Shown in pieces: positions 9,041 through 18,469 of a stretch of DNA of 43,815 bases. Below the pieces are notes generated by a model. The model saw only the letters and a program-made list of their open reading frames with translations. It was not told the DNA's origin and did no database searches. Position numbers and translations under genes: made by a program. Position 1 is the stretch's first letter. Every line of letters starts with the position of its first letter. Origin of the DNA: Verrucomicrobiota bacterium (lineage in GTDB: Bacteria; Verrucomicrobiota; Verrucomicrobiia; Verrucomicrobiales; DEV007); assembly GCA_003402735.1 (NCBI GenBank), contig QQNE01000030.1, positions 1 through 43,815 of the forward strand, given 5' to 3'.

Positions 9041-12000
9041 TTGCGAAAGAGTCTTCCACGGGGGAGCGTGAATTTTCTGCAGAAGCCCCCGCTTCACTTC
9101 AGCCAACAATCGGTTTTGTACGACGCACGCATTTTTTTGATGGTCATCCTTGCCGTCCTTGGGGTCGGTTCTGGAAAAGCCGCTCCTGGTTGGGACTCGG
9201 TCAGGCCGACCTTGGAGCGTCATTGTTACGAATGCCACGGTGGTGCCAAAACCAAGGGCGGGGTGAATCTGCGGGAGTTGGCCAAGGACCCGAAAGTGGC
9301 CACGGAGTTCGAGCTCTGGGAAAAAGTGCTCGATTCCGTGGAGAGCGGCGACATGCCTCCGCCCAAGGCCAAGCCGCTCCCGACTGGCGACGCGGAGAAG
9401 GTGGTCGCCTGGGTGACGAAAGCACTCGATTCCATCGGTGAGCCGGGCGATCCCGGTCAGGTGACGATGCGGCGCCTGACCAATGCGGAGTATGATTTCA
9501 CGATCCGCGATCTCACGGGGCAGGCATTTGGGTTCGGCAGGGATTTTCAGTCGGATGGCGGCGGAGGCGAGGGGTTTTCCAACACCGGCGACGTGCTCTT
9601 TCTCAGTCCGCGCCAGCTCGATCAATATTTCTCGGCGGCCCGTCAGATTGCGGATCGGGCGACGATTCTTCCCGGCACCGGCATCCGTTTTCATCCGCAG
9701 CGGATCGGGTTGCGGGGACCCGAGCAGTGGAAAGCGCAGGCGCAGCAGGCTTTGTATGTCTGGTATCAGCAGACATCAGCTCCGCACCTGCCCAAGGATT
9801 TCGAGGATAAGCGGGAGGCGGACTACATGTTGGCCTGTTGGAAGCACAAGCATTTGCAGGTGCCGCTCGATTCCTTGGCCCGGGAGGCGGGGCTTCGTTC
9901 CGCGTTTTTGCAGAACTGGTGGAACCTGGTGAACAGCACCGAGCCGAAGTCTCGTTTTCTCGATCTGACTCGGGTGGCTTGGCGGGAGCTGCCTGGCCCG
10001 GATCCGGCGGCGCCCGGGCAAGTGCCTGCGGGGGTGGTGGAGAAGGTGAGAAAGATTCAGGCGGAGCTGTTGTCCTGGAATGATCCCAAGAAGCCGGGCA
10101 CGGGCGTGCAGCGGAGGCAGCAGGATGCCGATGGTCTTCGTCCCTATCCGATGCAGGTGGATCTCAAGGGGCAGAGATTTGTGCATCTCTGCATTGGGGA
10201 CACCGGTGATGGTCCTGCCGGCGATATTGCCTTGATCACTGCGATCGAGATCAAGGCGGGCAAGGAAGGGTTCAACTATGTTTCCTGGCTGAACCAGCAG
10301 ATCGAGAAACAGCGCAAAGCCTTGGCCGCGCCCTCACCGCCTGCCGATGCGGAGCAGGTGAGGAAGCGGTTGGCGGAGTTGGAGTCGGTGCGGGGATCGT
10401 TTGGAAAACATCCGCAGCCTGGACGAACCATTGAGCCTGACGTGCTCGCCTTGGCGGCCCCGCAAGTGTTCACCCTGCCTTTGCCCGAAAATACCTGGCG
10501 GGTCCGCGCGGTGACGAAGTTGGACATGCAGAATCCGGAGGTTGACCAGGCCACGATCCAATGGACGATGACCGCAACCGCTCCGCCGGATGTCCGCAAG
10601 ATCATGCCCGGTGTGTTGACGGTCTGGAAGATCCAGACAGAGACCGCGCGCTGGACGATGGGCGATTTCCAGGTGATGCGCTTGGCGTTTCCGGACATGT
10701 TTGAGCGTTTGTTGGAGCAGGTGGCAGGGAACATATACCGTTCCGGTCCGTCCTACACCGTTTACTCGTTCAGCGACCAACAACTTGCGGAACTGATGCC
10801 GGAGGCGGGGCGCAGGGAACTGGAGGCCATGAAGATGGACTGGGCTTTCACCGCGACCCGTCCCCTTGGCGAAAAGCAACAGAAGACGTGGGATGGAGCG
10901 GTCCAGAAGCAATTGGGAGAGTTCGCCTCGCGCGCTTGGCGCCGCCCCCTGACCGGAGACGAAATCGCCAACCTCGACTCGCTTTACCAGAAAGGGGCGA
11001 GCGCTGGCTTGGATCGGGAATCTGCGGCCCGGGAAGTGATTGTCCGCGTCCTGGTTTCCCCGAATTTCCTGTTCAAGCCGGAGCCGCGTCCCGGAACGGA
11101 AGTCGCGGGCGTTGGCGCCGGGATCGATGGTCCTCTTCCTGCCTGGGAACTGGCGTCGCGGCTCAGCTATTTTCTCTGGTCTTCAATGCCTGATGCGGGA
11201 TTGCGTCAGGCGGCCGCGACCGGAGCCCTGACCAAGCCCGAAGTCTTGGCGGAGCAGGCCCGGCGGATGCTCCGGGATCCCCGTGCCGATGCCCTCGCCC
11301 AGGAGTTTGCCGGTCAATGGCTCGGGTTCAGCGGCTTCGACGTGTCCGGCACCGTGGATCGAGAGAAGTTCCCCGAGTTCACTCCCGAGCTGCGGGCGGA
11401 TCTTTACCGGGAGCCGATGGTCTTCTTCTCCAAGCTGTTTCGGGAAGATCGGGCGGTGGACGACATTGTGGGGGGGAACTACACCTTTCTCAACGAGCGC
11501 TTGGCCCGGCATTACGGTGTTCCCGGGGTCTCCGGACCCGAGTTTCGGGAGGTGAACGTGGCCGGTCAGCACCGCGGCGGCGTTCTCGGCATGGGCTGCG
11601 TCCTCACAAAAACCTCTCGCCCGCACCGGACCAGTCCGGTCTTGCGTGGGGATTATCTGTATCACGTGGTTCTCGGCCAGTCTTCTCCGCCGCCTCCGCC
11701 GAATGTTCCGAAGCTTCCGGAGAGCGCGGTGAAACCGGCCTCCTTGCGCGAGGCCCTGGAGATGCATCGCGCGGACCAGGCGTGCGCCGTCTGCCATGAC
11801 CGGATCGATCCGCTCGGGTTTGCCCTGGAGGCATTCGACCCGATCGGCCGTTTCCGGGCCACGGACGAAGCCGGAGGCAAGATTGACGATACCGGATTGC
11901 TCAAGGACGGCACCCAGTTTGCCGGGATCGACGGGCTTCGCCGGTATCTCCAGACCCGGCAGAGCGATGTGCATGCGCAATTCTGCCGCAAGTTGCTCGG

Positions 12001-12193
12001 CTACGCGCTGGGGCGTCAGGTCTTGCCCACGGACAAACCGCTTCTCGCGGAAATGCAGGACGCGCTCCGCGGAAATGACGGCAAGGTTTCGGCCGCGGTC
12101 GTAAAGTTGGTCCAGAGCCGTCAATTCCGCAATGCCCGTCGCGAACCCGCCAGCGTGGCCGCCCACTCTTCTTTGATTCCCTCACAACCATGA
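9041..12193 (+). CDS. DUF1587/DUF1592/DUF1588/DUF1585 cytochrome-type protein
   Basis: A long exported protein of the planctomycete/verrucomicrobial PSCyt family. After the signal segment comes a c-type heme motif CYECH (residues 62-66, in ERHCYECHGGAKTKGG). The DUF1587-like start RRLTNAEYDFTIRDLTG follows. Further on are DUF1595-like FASRAWRRPLTGDEI, DUF1592-like ASRLSYFLWSSMPD...EFAGQWLG, DUF1588-like HRTSPVLRGDYLYHVVLG with a second heme motif CAVCH (915-919, in CAVCHDRIDPLGFALEAFD), and DUF1585-like FCRKLLGYALGRQVLPTDKPL. The family's reaction is unknown; heme binding in the periplasm is expected. The start is unsure: TTG at 9041, GTG at 9068 and ATG at 9140 are in frame and all lie before the mature protein. 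The stop overlaps the DUF1552 start (ATGA), the standard pairing for this family. Confidence 0.9.
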   Translation: MRKSLPRGSVNFLQKPPLHFSQQSVLYDARIFLMVILAVLGVGSGKAAPGWDSVRPTLERHCYECHGGAKTKGGVNLRELAKDPKVATEFELWEKVLDSVESGDMPPPKAKPLPTGDAEKVVAWVTKALDSIGEPGDPGQVTMRRLTNAEYDFTIRDLTGQAFGFGRDFQSDGGGGEGFSNTGDVLFLSPRQLDQYFSAARQIADRATILPGTGIRFHPQRIGLRGPEQWKAQAQQALYVWYQQTSAPHLPKDFEDKREADYMLACWKHKHLQVPLDSLAREAGLRSAFLQNWWNLVNSTEPKSRFLDLTRVAWRELPGPDPAAPGQVPAGVVEKVRKIQAELLSWNDPKKPGTGVQRRQQDADGLRPYPMQVDLKGQRFVHLCIGDTGDGPAGDIALITAIEIKAGKEGFNYVSWLNQQIEKQRKALAAPSPPADAEQVRKRLAELESVRGSFGKHPQPGRTIEPDVLALAAPQVFTLPLPENTWRVRAVTKLDMQNPEVDQATIQWTMTATAPPDVRKIMPGVLTVWKIQTETARWTMGDFQVMRLAFPDMFERLLEQVAGNIYRSGPSYTVYSFSDQQLAELMPEAGRRELEAMKMDWAFTATRPLGEKQQKTWDGAVQKQLGEFASRAWRRPLTGDEIANLDSLYQKGASAGLDRESAAREVIVRVLVSPNFLFKPEPRPGTEVAGVGAGIDGPLPAWELASRLSYFLWSSMPDAGLRQAAATGALTKPEVLAEQARRMLRDPRADALAQEFAGQWLGFSGFDVSGTVDREKFPEFTPELRADLYREPMVFFSKLFREDRAVDDIVGGNYTFLNERLARHYGVPGVSGPEFREVNVAGQHRGGVLGMGCVLTKTSRPHRTSPVLRGDYLYHVVLGQSSPPPPPNVPKLPESAVKPASLREALEMHRADQACAVCHDRIDPLGFALEAFDPIGRFRATDEAGGKIDDTGLLKDGTQFAGIDGLRRYLQTRQSDVHAQFCRKLLGYALGRQVLPTDKPLLAEMQDALRGNDGKVSAAVVKLVQSRQFRNARREPASVAAHSSLIPSQP

Positions 12194-13515
12194 ACATGAA
12201 CCGACGCAAATTTCTCCGTGGCACGGGTGTCGCCCTGGGCTTGCCCTGGTTGGAGTCGATCACGGCTTTCGGCGCGGAATCGACCAAGCCCGCGGCCAAT
12301 GTGGCGCCGCGTCGGCTGGCGGTTTGCTTCACCGGGAACGGGGTGAACCCGAATCACTGGGGAGCGAGTCAGGGGGCCGGAGGTTTGCAGTTGCAGAAGT
12401 CGCTTTCGCCCCTTGAACCGCTCAAAGCGCACGTCAACGTCTTTCGCGGTCTTTGGAACCCGACCACCGTGGAGGGTGAGGGGGGGCACTACCCCAAGAT
12501 GAACGTGCTTTCCGGGCTCCGGGTGAAAAAGACCACCACGGACGTCGAGGTGGGGACCACGATGGATCAGATCGTGGCCGCGCACACCGGAAAGTTTACG
12601 CCAGTTTCCAACATCGTTCTCGGCACGGAACGGCCCAGCTACAGCACCGACTCCGGTTTCACCTCGATCTATTCCGCTTACCTCTCTTGGAGCAGCCCGG
12701 TCACTCCGGCTCCCAAGGAGATTTTCCCGCAGCAGGCGTTTGACCAACTTTTCGACGATGGCAGCAAGCGGGTGCGCGAGAAGAGCATTCTGGACTTGGT
12801 CCACGCGGACGCAAAGAGCTTGCGCGTCCGGCTCAGCAGCCGCGACCAGCACAAGCTGGATGAATACCTGACATCCATCGGAGAACTGGAGCAGCGCATT
12901 GTCAAAGCGGAGGAGTTCAGTCGTGCGGAAACAAACGGGGCCGGTTGGACGCCGACGATCACAAAACCGACCATGCAACGGCCGGGGCCGGGCATTCCCG
13001 CCGTGGCGGAAGAGCATCTTCGTCTGATGTTCGACATCCTGGTGCTCGCGTTTCAGATGGACCGCACCCGCGTGGCCACCTTCATGATGAACAATGATCT
13101 CTCCAACATGCGCTTTGCCAGTCTGGCGGGGATCAGTTCCGGGATTCACGAGCTCTCCCACCATGCCGGCGACGAGAAGCGCCTCGAGATGTATCAGCGG
13201 GTCAACGAGTTTCAGGTGAAGCTCTGGGCCGAGGCTTTGACCAAGATGCAGAACACCAACGAGGGGGAACGAACCCTCTTGGAGAACAGCATGGTCCTTC
13301 TCACCAGCAGCCTGTTCGATGGCAACGCCCACGATTCCCGGCAATTGCCCGTGGTTCTGGCCGGGGGCGGCGGCGGCACCATTCGGGGGAACCGTCACCA
13401 CGATCTCCTGGAAGATGCGAACCGGAAGATGTGTCGGCTGCACCTGGCGCTCATGGAACGCATGGGCGTGCGGGTAGATCGGTTTGGCGACGCCGAAAAT
13501 GCCCTGGTCATCTGA
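12190..13515 (+). CDS. DUF1552 protein with Tat signal
   Basis: A 441-residue DUF1552 protein, the usual partner of DUF1592/1588/1585 proteins. The N-terminus MNMNRRKFLRGTGVALGLPW is a classic twin-arginine signal (NRRKFLRG), so the protein is probably folded in the cytoplasm before export, perhaps around a cofactor. Family blocks include RRLAVCFTGNGVNPNHWG, SLSPLEPLKAHVNVFRGL, GGHYPKMNVLSGL, TSIYSAYLSWSS and the C-terminal LLTSSLFDGNAHDSRQLPVVLAGG. The latter resembles the sulfatase-like DUF1501/DUF1552 fold, where histidine and aspartate residues may bind metal. The ATG overlaps the preceding stop by 4 bases, so the two proteins are probably made in matched amounts. The biochemical role is unknown; a membrane or periplasmic redox or hydrolytic complex with its partner is inference. 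Confidence 0.9.
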   Translation: MNMNRRKFLRGTGVALGLPWLESITAFGAESTKPAANVAPRRLAVCFTGNGVNPNHWGASQGAGGLQLQKSLSPLEPLKAHVNVFRGLWNPTTVEGEGGHYPKMNVLSGLRVKKTTTDVEVGTTMDQIVAAHTGKFTPVSNIVLGTERPSYSTDSGFTSIYSAYLSWSSPVTPAPKEIFPQQAFDQLFDDGSKRVREKSILDLVHADAKSLRVRLSSRDQHKLDEYLTSIGELEQRIVKAEEFSRAETNGAGWTPTITKPTMQRPGPGIPAVAEEHLRLMFDILVLAFQMDRTRVATFMMNNDLSNMRFASLAGISSGIHELSHHAGDEKRLEMYQRVNEFQVKLWAEALTKMQNTNEGERTLLENSMVLLTSSLFDGNAHDSRQLPVVLAGGGGGTIRGNRHHDLLEDANRKMCRLHLALMERMGVRVDRFGDAENALVI

Positions 13516-13613
13516 ATTCGGGACCGACGGCTCTCGCCCGCCCCGGTTCTTCAGATTTCTTCTTGTCCCAACAGGGCAGCGGGAGGAGGATCCGGTCGCT
13601 TTCTGAGATTTTC

Positions 13614-13643
13614 TCGAACAAACTTCATTCGAATCCCTATATT
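13614..13643 (+). promoter_or_regulatory. Possible promoter for the SGNH/propeller/cytochrome gene
   Basis: The 177-base gap after the DUF1552 gene is AT-richer than its surroundings. It contains TCGAAC, an 18-base spacer and TATATT about 50 bases before the next ATG. The -10 match is good (5/6) and the -35 moderate (4/6). No clear terminator hairpin is visible in the gap. The break in gene packing here supports a separate transcription start for the downstream three genes. Confidence 0.3.
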
Positions 13644-13692
13644 CTTGTCCGGTTTCCTCTTTTTTTGCGGGAAGTAAGGCCCCAGCCCTGTC

Positions 13693-16600
13693 ATGAAACG
13701 ATCCCTGTTCACCCTGATCCCCTTTTTGGCTTTGTCCGCGTTGGCCACGGCTCAAGTCGTGGCTCCGCATGCTCCCAGCGCGGAACCGGCGGCCGCTTCC
13801 AGCGCGCGCCCTCAAAACGTGGCCCCGCCGTCCAAGGGGGAGCGGATTGTGTTGATCGGCAATGGCTTGGCCGAGCGGGATGTCTATTACCACCGGATCG
13901 AGACCGAATTCCACCTGCGCTTCCCGGAGCATCAATTGATCGTCCGCAACATGGGACACGTGGGCGATACGCCCGGTTTCCGTCCCCACCCGGCCCGGGT
14001 TTCGCAGTGGGCTTTTCCCGGTGCGGAAGCATTTCATCCCGACAAGAAGGTGCACAACGGCAAGGGGTTCTATCCCACGCCGGACCAGTGGTTGACGCAT
14101 CTCCAGGCGGACACCATCGTGGCGTTCTTTGGTTACAACGAGTCCTTTGATGGACCGGGCCGGGTGGCCAACTTTGAGGCCGAACTCGATGCCTGGGTGG
14201 CTCACACCCTGAGCAAGGCTTACAACGGCCAGGCCGCGCCGCGTCTCGTTTTGGTGTCGCCAGTGGCGTTTGAAAACCAGACGGCCCTGCGGGATTTGCC
14301 GGACGGGCAGAAGGAAAACGCCAACCTCATTCTGTATTCTGCGGCCGTCGAGAGCGTGGCCAAGAAGCGGGGCCTGACCTTCATCGATCTCTTCAAACCG
14401 ACCCGGACCGCCTACGCGAAGGCCGGTTCGCCCCTGACGACGGGCGGGTTTGTCCCCAATGAAGAGGGATACAAACTGGTGGCGGAGCTTCTGGCCCGGG
14501 GGTTGTTTGGGGAACAGGCGCGGGTTTCCCGGGCGGATTCGGCGCTGGTCCATGCTGCGGTCGCGCAGAAGGATTGGTTTTGGAACTGCGACTACAACAT
14601 CCTCAACGGGGTCCATACCCACGGACAGCGTTACAACCCGTTCGGGCCGCAGAATTACCCTGACGAAGTCAAGAAGACCCGCGAGATGGCGGCGTTGCGG
14701 GACCAAGTCATCCACGACGTGGCTTCCGGCAAAAAGACTGACTTGGCCGTGGATGACAGCAAGACTCACCCGTTGCCGCCGGTGCCGACGAATTATCAGC
14801 CGAGCGTGAAGAACGGCAGCAAGGAGTATCTCTATGGAGAAGCGGCGGTAAAGGCCTTGAGCGTGCCCGAAGGTTACAAGGTGGAGTTGTTTGCCAGTGA
14901 AAAAGAATTCCCCAACCTCGCCAATCCAATGCAGATGTCCTTCGACAACAAGGGCAGGTTGTGGGTCGCGGTCATGCCCACCTATCCTCACTATCGCCCT
15001 GGCGATGCCTTGCCGGACGACAAGTTGCTGATCTACGAGGACACCAACGGGGATGGCAAAGCCGACAAGGAAACCGTGTTTGCGGACAAACTGCATCTCC
15101 CGATCGGGTTCGAGTTTGCGCCGGAAGGCGTCTACGTTTCGCAAGAGCCGAACATTGTCCTGTTGCGGGATGCGAACGGGGATGACCGGGCCGACAGCCT
15201 GGAGATTGTGTTGGGCGGTTTCGACACCCACGACACCCACCACGCCATCAGCGCCTATACGGCCGATCCGAGCGGGGCCTTCTTCATGTGCGAGGGCGTG
15301 TTCCTGCACTCCAATGTGGAGACTCCTTACGGTCCGGTCCGGTGTGTCGATGGCGGATTCTTCCGTTACAGTCCGCAACGAGGTCATCTCGAGCGTTCCA
15401 TCCAGATGTCGATCCCCAATCCTTGGGGCTATGTGTTTGATGGCTGGGGTCAGGATTTCCTCCTCCACACGTCCGGGACCACCATGAACTACGCCCTGCC
15501 GGTTCAGGTGAAACCGACCTTTGGCAGCAAGACGCCCTCGGCGCGCGATCTGGTTCCGGAGGGTCACAAAGTGCGGCCCACGAGCGGGCTCGAGGTGGTC
15601 AGCAGTCGTCATTTTCCGGACGAGGTTCAGGGAGACCTGATCTATTGCAACGCCATCGGCTTCCTCGGCATCAAGCAGGTGAAGATCGAGGATGATGGCA
15701 CCGGCTGGAAAACCGCACACCGCCATGACCTGCTGAAAAGCACGGACGGAAATTTCCGCCCGGTGGACCTGGAGTTCGCGCCGGACGGGAGCCTCTACGT
15801 CGTGGACTGGCACAACGTCCTCATCGGGCATATGCAGCACAACGCGCGGGATCCCTTGCGCGACCACGTCCACGGTCGGATCTACCGCATCACCTATCCC
15901 GCCCGCCCGTTGCTGAAACCCGCCCCGGTCGCTGGGGCCCCCGTTTCGGCCCTCTTGGAACACCTCAAGGAACCGGAAATCCGAACCCGATATCGCACCC
16001 GTCGCGAACTGCGCGGTCATTCGGTGGCGGAAGTTCTGCCCGCGGTGAAGATCTGGGTCTCCGGGCTCGATCCCAAGGATCCGGGTTACGAGCATCAGGT
16101 GCTCGAGGCGCTTTGGACCACCTGGGGCCTCAACGCCGTGGATGAGTCCTTGCTTCGCAAAATGCTGGAGGCCAAAGATTTCCATGCCCGGGCCGCCGCC
16201 GTTCGGGTGCTCCGTTACAACACCCATCGAATCCCGGATTTCGCGCCGCTCCTTGAAAAAGCCGCCACCGACCCCCACGGCCGCGTCCGGCTCGAGGCTC
16301 TGGTGGCTGCCTCTTGGCTCTCCGATACCGCCGCCGCCAAGAAAATCGTGGCCACCGCTTCTGCGCAACCGCTCGACGAATGGAGCCGAGCGGCGGCCAA
16401 GACTGCGGCGGATCGTCTGGCGGGAGTCGCGGAGAAGGAAACCCCCGATCATCCGGAATTTCCGGCGCCTGCCCATCTCAGCGCCGAAGCCAAGGCGCAA
16501 TACCTTGCGGGCCAGAAGGTTTATTTCCGGGAGGGGCATTGCGGCACTTGTCACCAGGCCAATGGCAAGGGACTCGATCCGGCCTTTCCCTCCTTGGAAA

Positions 16601-16896
16601 AGAGCCCGTGGGTGGCTGGCGATGCCAATCGGCTCATCAAACTCGCCATGTATGGGCTAATGGGACCACTGGAGATCAATGGGAAAAAGTACGACGGCCA
16701 AGTGCCCATGACGCCTTTCGCCGGCATGCTCAAGGATGACGAGATGGCCTCGGTCCTGACCTTTGTGCGCAACAGCTTTGGAAATCAGGCTGAGCCCGTC
16801 TCCGCCGCCCAGGTCAAAGCCATTCGCGACGCCAATCCCGGGCGCATTCAGTTTTACTCCACCGAGGAGTTGCTCAAGGAACACCCGTTGCATTGA
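13693..16896 (+). CDS. PVC-type SGNH / beta-propeller / CxxCH heme protein
   Basis: A 1067-residue exported multidomain protein. A signal peptide (KRSLFTLIPFLALSALATAQ) leads into an SGNH/GDSL-hydrolase-like domain (RIVLIGNGLAERDVYYHRIE...RNMGHVGDTP; later FFGYNESFDG). A beta-propeller resembling the 'membrane-bound dehydrogenase' family starts near residue 390 (SVPEGYKVELFASEKEFPNL; LLIYEDTNGDGKADKETVF; DANGDDRADSLEIVLGGFDT). HEAT-like helical repeats follow (about 760-900). The C-terminal cytochrome c domain has the heme motif CGTCH at residues 950-954 and a late methionine-containing segment (DGQVPMTPFAGM) as a possible axial ligand. Proteins of this build are widespread in Planctomycetota and Verrucomicrobiota and are thought to oxidise sugars or similar substrates in the periplasm, but the substrate is unproven. 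The next gene follows closely on the same strand. Confidence 0.9.
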   Translation: MKRSLFTLIPFLALSALATAQVVAPHAPSAEPAAASSARPQNVAPPSKGERIVLIGNGLAERDVYYHRIETEFHLRFPEHQLIVRNMGHVGDTPGFRPHPARVSQWAFPGAEAFHPDKKVHNGKGFYPTPDQWLTHLQADTIVAFFGYNESFDGPGRVANFEAELDAWVAHTLSKAYNGQAAPRLVLVSPVAFENQTALRDLPDGQKENANLILYSAAVESVAKKRGLTFIDLFKPTRTAYAKAGSPLTTGGFVPNEEGYKLVAELLARGLFGEQARVSRADSALVHAAVAQKDWFWNCDYNILNGVHTHGQRYNPFGPQNYPDEVKKTREMAALRDQVIHDVASGKKTDLAVDDSKTHPLPPVPTNYQPSVKNGSKEYLYGEAAVKALSVPEGYKVELFASEKEFPNLANPMQMSFDNKGRLWVAVMPTYPHYRPGDALPDDKLLIYEDTNGDGKADKETVFADKLHLPIGFEFAPEGVYVSQEPNIVLLRDANGDDRADSLEIVLGGFDTHDTHHAISAYTADPSGAFFMCEGVFLHSNVETPYGPVRCVDGGFFRYSPQRGHLERSIQMSIPNPWGYVFDGWGQDFLLHTSGTTMNYALPVQVKPTFGSKTPSARDLVPEGHKVRPTSGLEVVSSRHFPDEVQGDLIYCNAIGFLGIKQVKIEDDGTGWKTAHRHDLLKSTDGNFRPVDLEFAPDGSLYVVDWHNVLIGHMQHNARDPLRDHVHGRIYRITYPARPLLKPAPVAGAPVSALLEHLKEPEIRTRYRTRRELRGHSVAEVLPAVKIWVSGLDPKDPGYEHQVLEALWTTWGLNAVDESLLRKMLEAKDFHARAAAVRVLRYNTHRIPDFAPLLEKAATDPHGRVRLEALVAASWLSDTAAAKKIVATASAQPLDEWSRAAAKTAADRLAGVAEKETPDHPEFPAPAHLSAEAKAQYLAGQKVYFREGHCGTCHQANGKGLDPAFPSLEKSPWVAGDANRLIKLAMYGLMGPLEINGKKYDGQVPMTPFAGMLKDDEMASVLTFVRNSFGNQAEPVSAAQVKAIRDANPGRIQFYSTEELLKEHPLH

Positions 16897-16959
16897 CCGC
16901 GGACTTCGGCCATCGCGGAAACCGTGAAGAATCCACTTCGTTGTTCCGTGAATCGCCCG

Positions 16960-18411
16960 ATGAAGCATTGGACCGGCCGATTCATAGGGTGCGTCCTGTT
17001 TATCGGTTGGTTCCTGGGCGGGGACAATGCGCCGGCCGCGGAAGGGATGCTCGATCTGGTGATCCGCGGCGGGCGGGTCGTGGATCCCGAGAGCGGATTG
17101 GACGCGGTCCGTGAGGTCGGCATCCGCGGAGGCGTCATCGTCTCGGTTTCGGAGACGCCGTTGGCCGCCCGGGAAACGATCGAGGCGCGAGGCTTCGTGG
17201 TCGCGCCCGGGTTTATCGATTTGCACCAACACGCCTTTGACGAGGAGAGCATTCGGTTGAAGGCGCGGGACGGAGTGACCAGCATCCTTGAGCTTGAAGT
17301 CGGCACGGCCGACGTGGATCGGTGGTATCGCGAGAGGGAGGGGAGATCCCTCCTGCATCACGGAGTCGCCATCGGACACGTTCCGGTGAGGATGAAGGTG
17401 ATGGGGGATCTGCCTTCCTTCCTGCCCAAATCGGATTCGCGCGGGGCCACGCGGAAGGCTTCGGCGGATCAACTCGAGTCGTTGCGGCGCCTCGTGCGGC
17501 GCGGGCTGGAAGAGGGCGCGGCGGCCGTGGGTTTCGGATTGGGGTATACGCCGGCAGCCACGGACGAGGAACTCCGGGCCTTGTTTGAGATGGCGTCAGT
17601 CCATCGGGCCTCCTGTCATGTGCATTTGCGCGGTCGTCGTGAGGATGCCGTGGAAGGCGCGCGTTTGCTGGCTGCAATCTGCGCTTCCACGGATACGGCG
17701 CTGCACATTGTGCATCTGCAAGCCACCGCCGTCACCAGCACCTCCGCGCTGTTGCAACTCGTCGAGGCTTCGAGGTCCGCTGGGCAGGATCTCAGTTGCG
17801 AGGTCTATCCCTGGACCGCTGGGATGACCGAGATTCAGTCTCCGCTCTTCGACGAGGGATGGCAGGACCGTTACGGCATCGGTTATGGTGATCTGCAATG
17901 GGGAGTGACCGGAGAACGTTTGACTGCGGAAAGTTTCGCCCGGTTCCGCCGCAGTGGCGGGTTGGTGATCGTGCATTCCAATACCGAGGAGATCGTGACC
18001 ACGGGTGTCGTGCACCCGCTGGCCATGATCGCCAGTGACGGTCTTCCCGGGCATCCGCGCAACGCGGGCACTTTTGCCAGGATTCTGGGCCACTACGTCC
18101 GGGAGCGCGGTGTCCTGGATTTGCGGACCGCGCTGGCCAAGATGAGTTTGTGGCCTGCGCAACGGTTGGAAGCCCGGGTGCCGGATCTCCGCAAGAAGGG
18201 GCGCGTGCAGGTCGGTTGCGCTGCTGACCTGGTGATTTTCGATGCCTCTACGGTGGGCAGTCCGGCCACTTATGAAAAGGCGGCGCAGCCTTCCCTGGGA
18301 ATTCCGTGGGTCTTGGTGGGCGGGACGCCGGTGGTTCGGGAAGGGCGGTTGGTGGAGGCGGCACGTCCCGGCCGGGCGATCCGGGCCCCGGTCACGGAAG
18401 GCGGAGATTGA
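16960..18411 (+). CDS. Secreted amidohydrolase, N-acyl-D-amino-acid deacylase family
   Basis: Amidohydrolase-superfamily enzyme, predicted to remove the acyl group from N-acyl-D-amino acids or to cleave a related amide. After a signal peptide (MKHWTGRFIGCVLFIGWFLG, cleavage near APA-AEG) comes the beta-sandwich start LDLVIRGGRVVDPESGL, then the metal motif GFIDLHQHAFDE (HQH at 89-91). HIVHLQ and a C-terminal block typical of D-aminoacylases follow: SDG at 359-361, HPR at 365-367, GTF, then YVRERGVLDLRTALAKMS. The usual HTHDD is HQHAF, so metal use may differ. A GTG 12 codons upstream is possible, but the ATG gives a proper signal peptide. It lies about 60 bases before a D-threonine aldolase-like gene, suggesting successive steps on D-amino acids. 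Dihydroorotase-like or D-hydantoinase-like activity is an alternative. Confidence 0.8.
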   Translation: MKHWTGRFIGCVLFIGWFLGGDNAPAAEGMLDLVIRGGRVVDPESGLDAVREVGIRGGVIVSVSETPLAARETIEARGFVVAPGFIDLHQHAFDEESIRLKARDGVTSILELEVGTADVDRWYREREGRSLLHHGVAIGHVPVRMKVMGDLPSFLPKSDSRGATRKASADQLESLRRLVRRGLEEGAAAVGFGLGYTPAATDEELRALFEMASVHRASCHVHLRGRREDAVEGARLLAAICASTDTALHIVHLQATAVTSTSALLQLVEASRSAGQDLSCEVYPWTAGMTEIQSPLFDEGWQDRYGIGYGDLQWGVTGERLTAESFARFRRSGGLVIVHSNTEEIVTTGVVHPLAMIASDGLPGHPRNAGTFARILGHYVRERGVLDLRTALAKMSLWPAQRLEARVPDLRKKGRVQVGCAADLVIFDASTVGSPATYEKAAQPSLGIPWVLVGGTPVVREGRLVEAARPGRAIRAPVTEGGD

Positions 18412-18469
18412 AGAGCCGGGAGATTGTCACGAATCCTGCTGCGTCGGGCGCAAGAACCGCTCGCCTGCC

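Noticed and set aside
13629..13637. TTCGAATCC, resembling a tRNA T-loop
   Set aside because: The preceding GG and the paired acceptor, D and anticodon arms are missing, so no cloverleaf forms.
12121..16554. Open frame of 1477 codons on the minus strand
   Set aside because: It lies opposite the DUF1552 and SGNH/propeller/cytochrome genes, which carry unmistakable family motifs. Its product is low in recognisable domains and rich in Arg/His/Gly, typical of antisense frames in high-GC DNA.
16981..16995. FIGC in the amidohydrolase signal sequence as a lipobox
   Set aside because: The hydrophobic core follows the Cys rather than preceding it, so an ordinary signal peptide is more likely.
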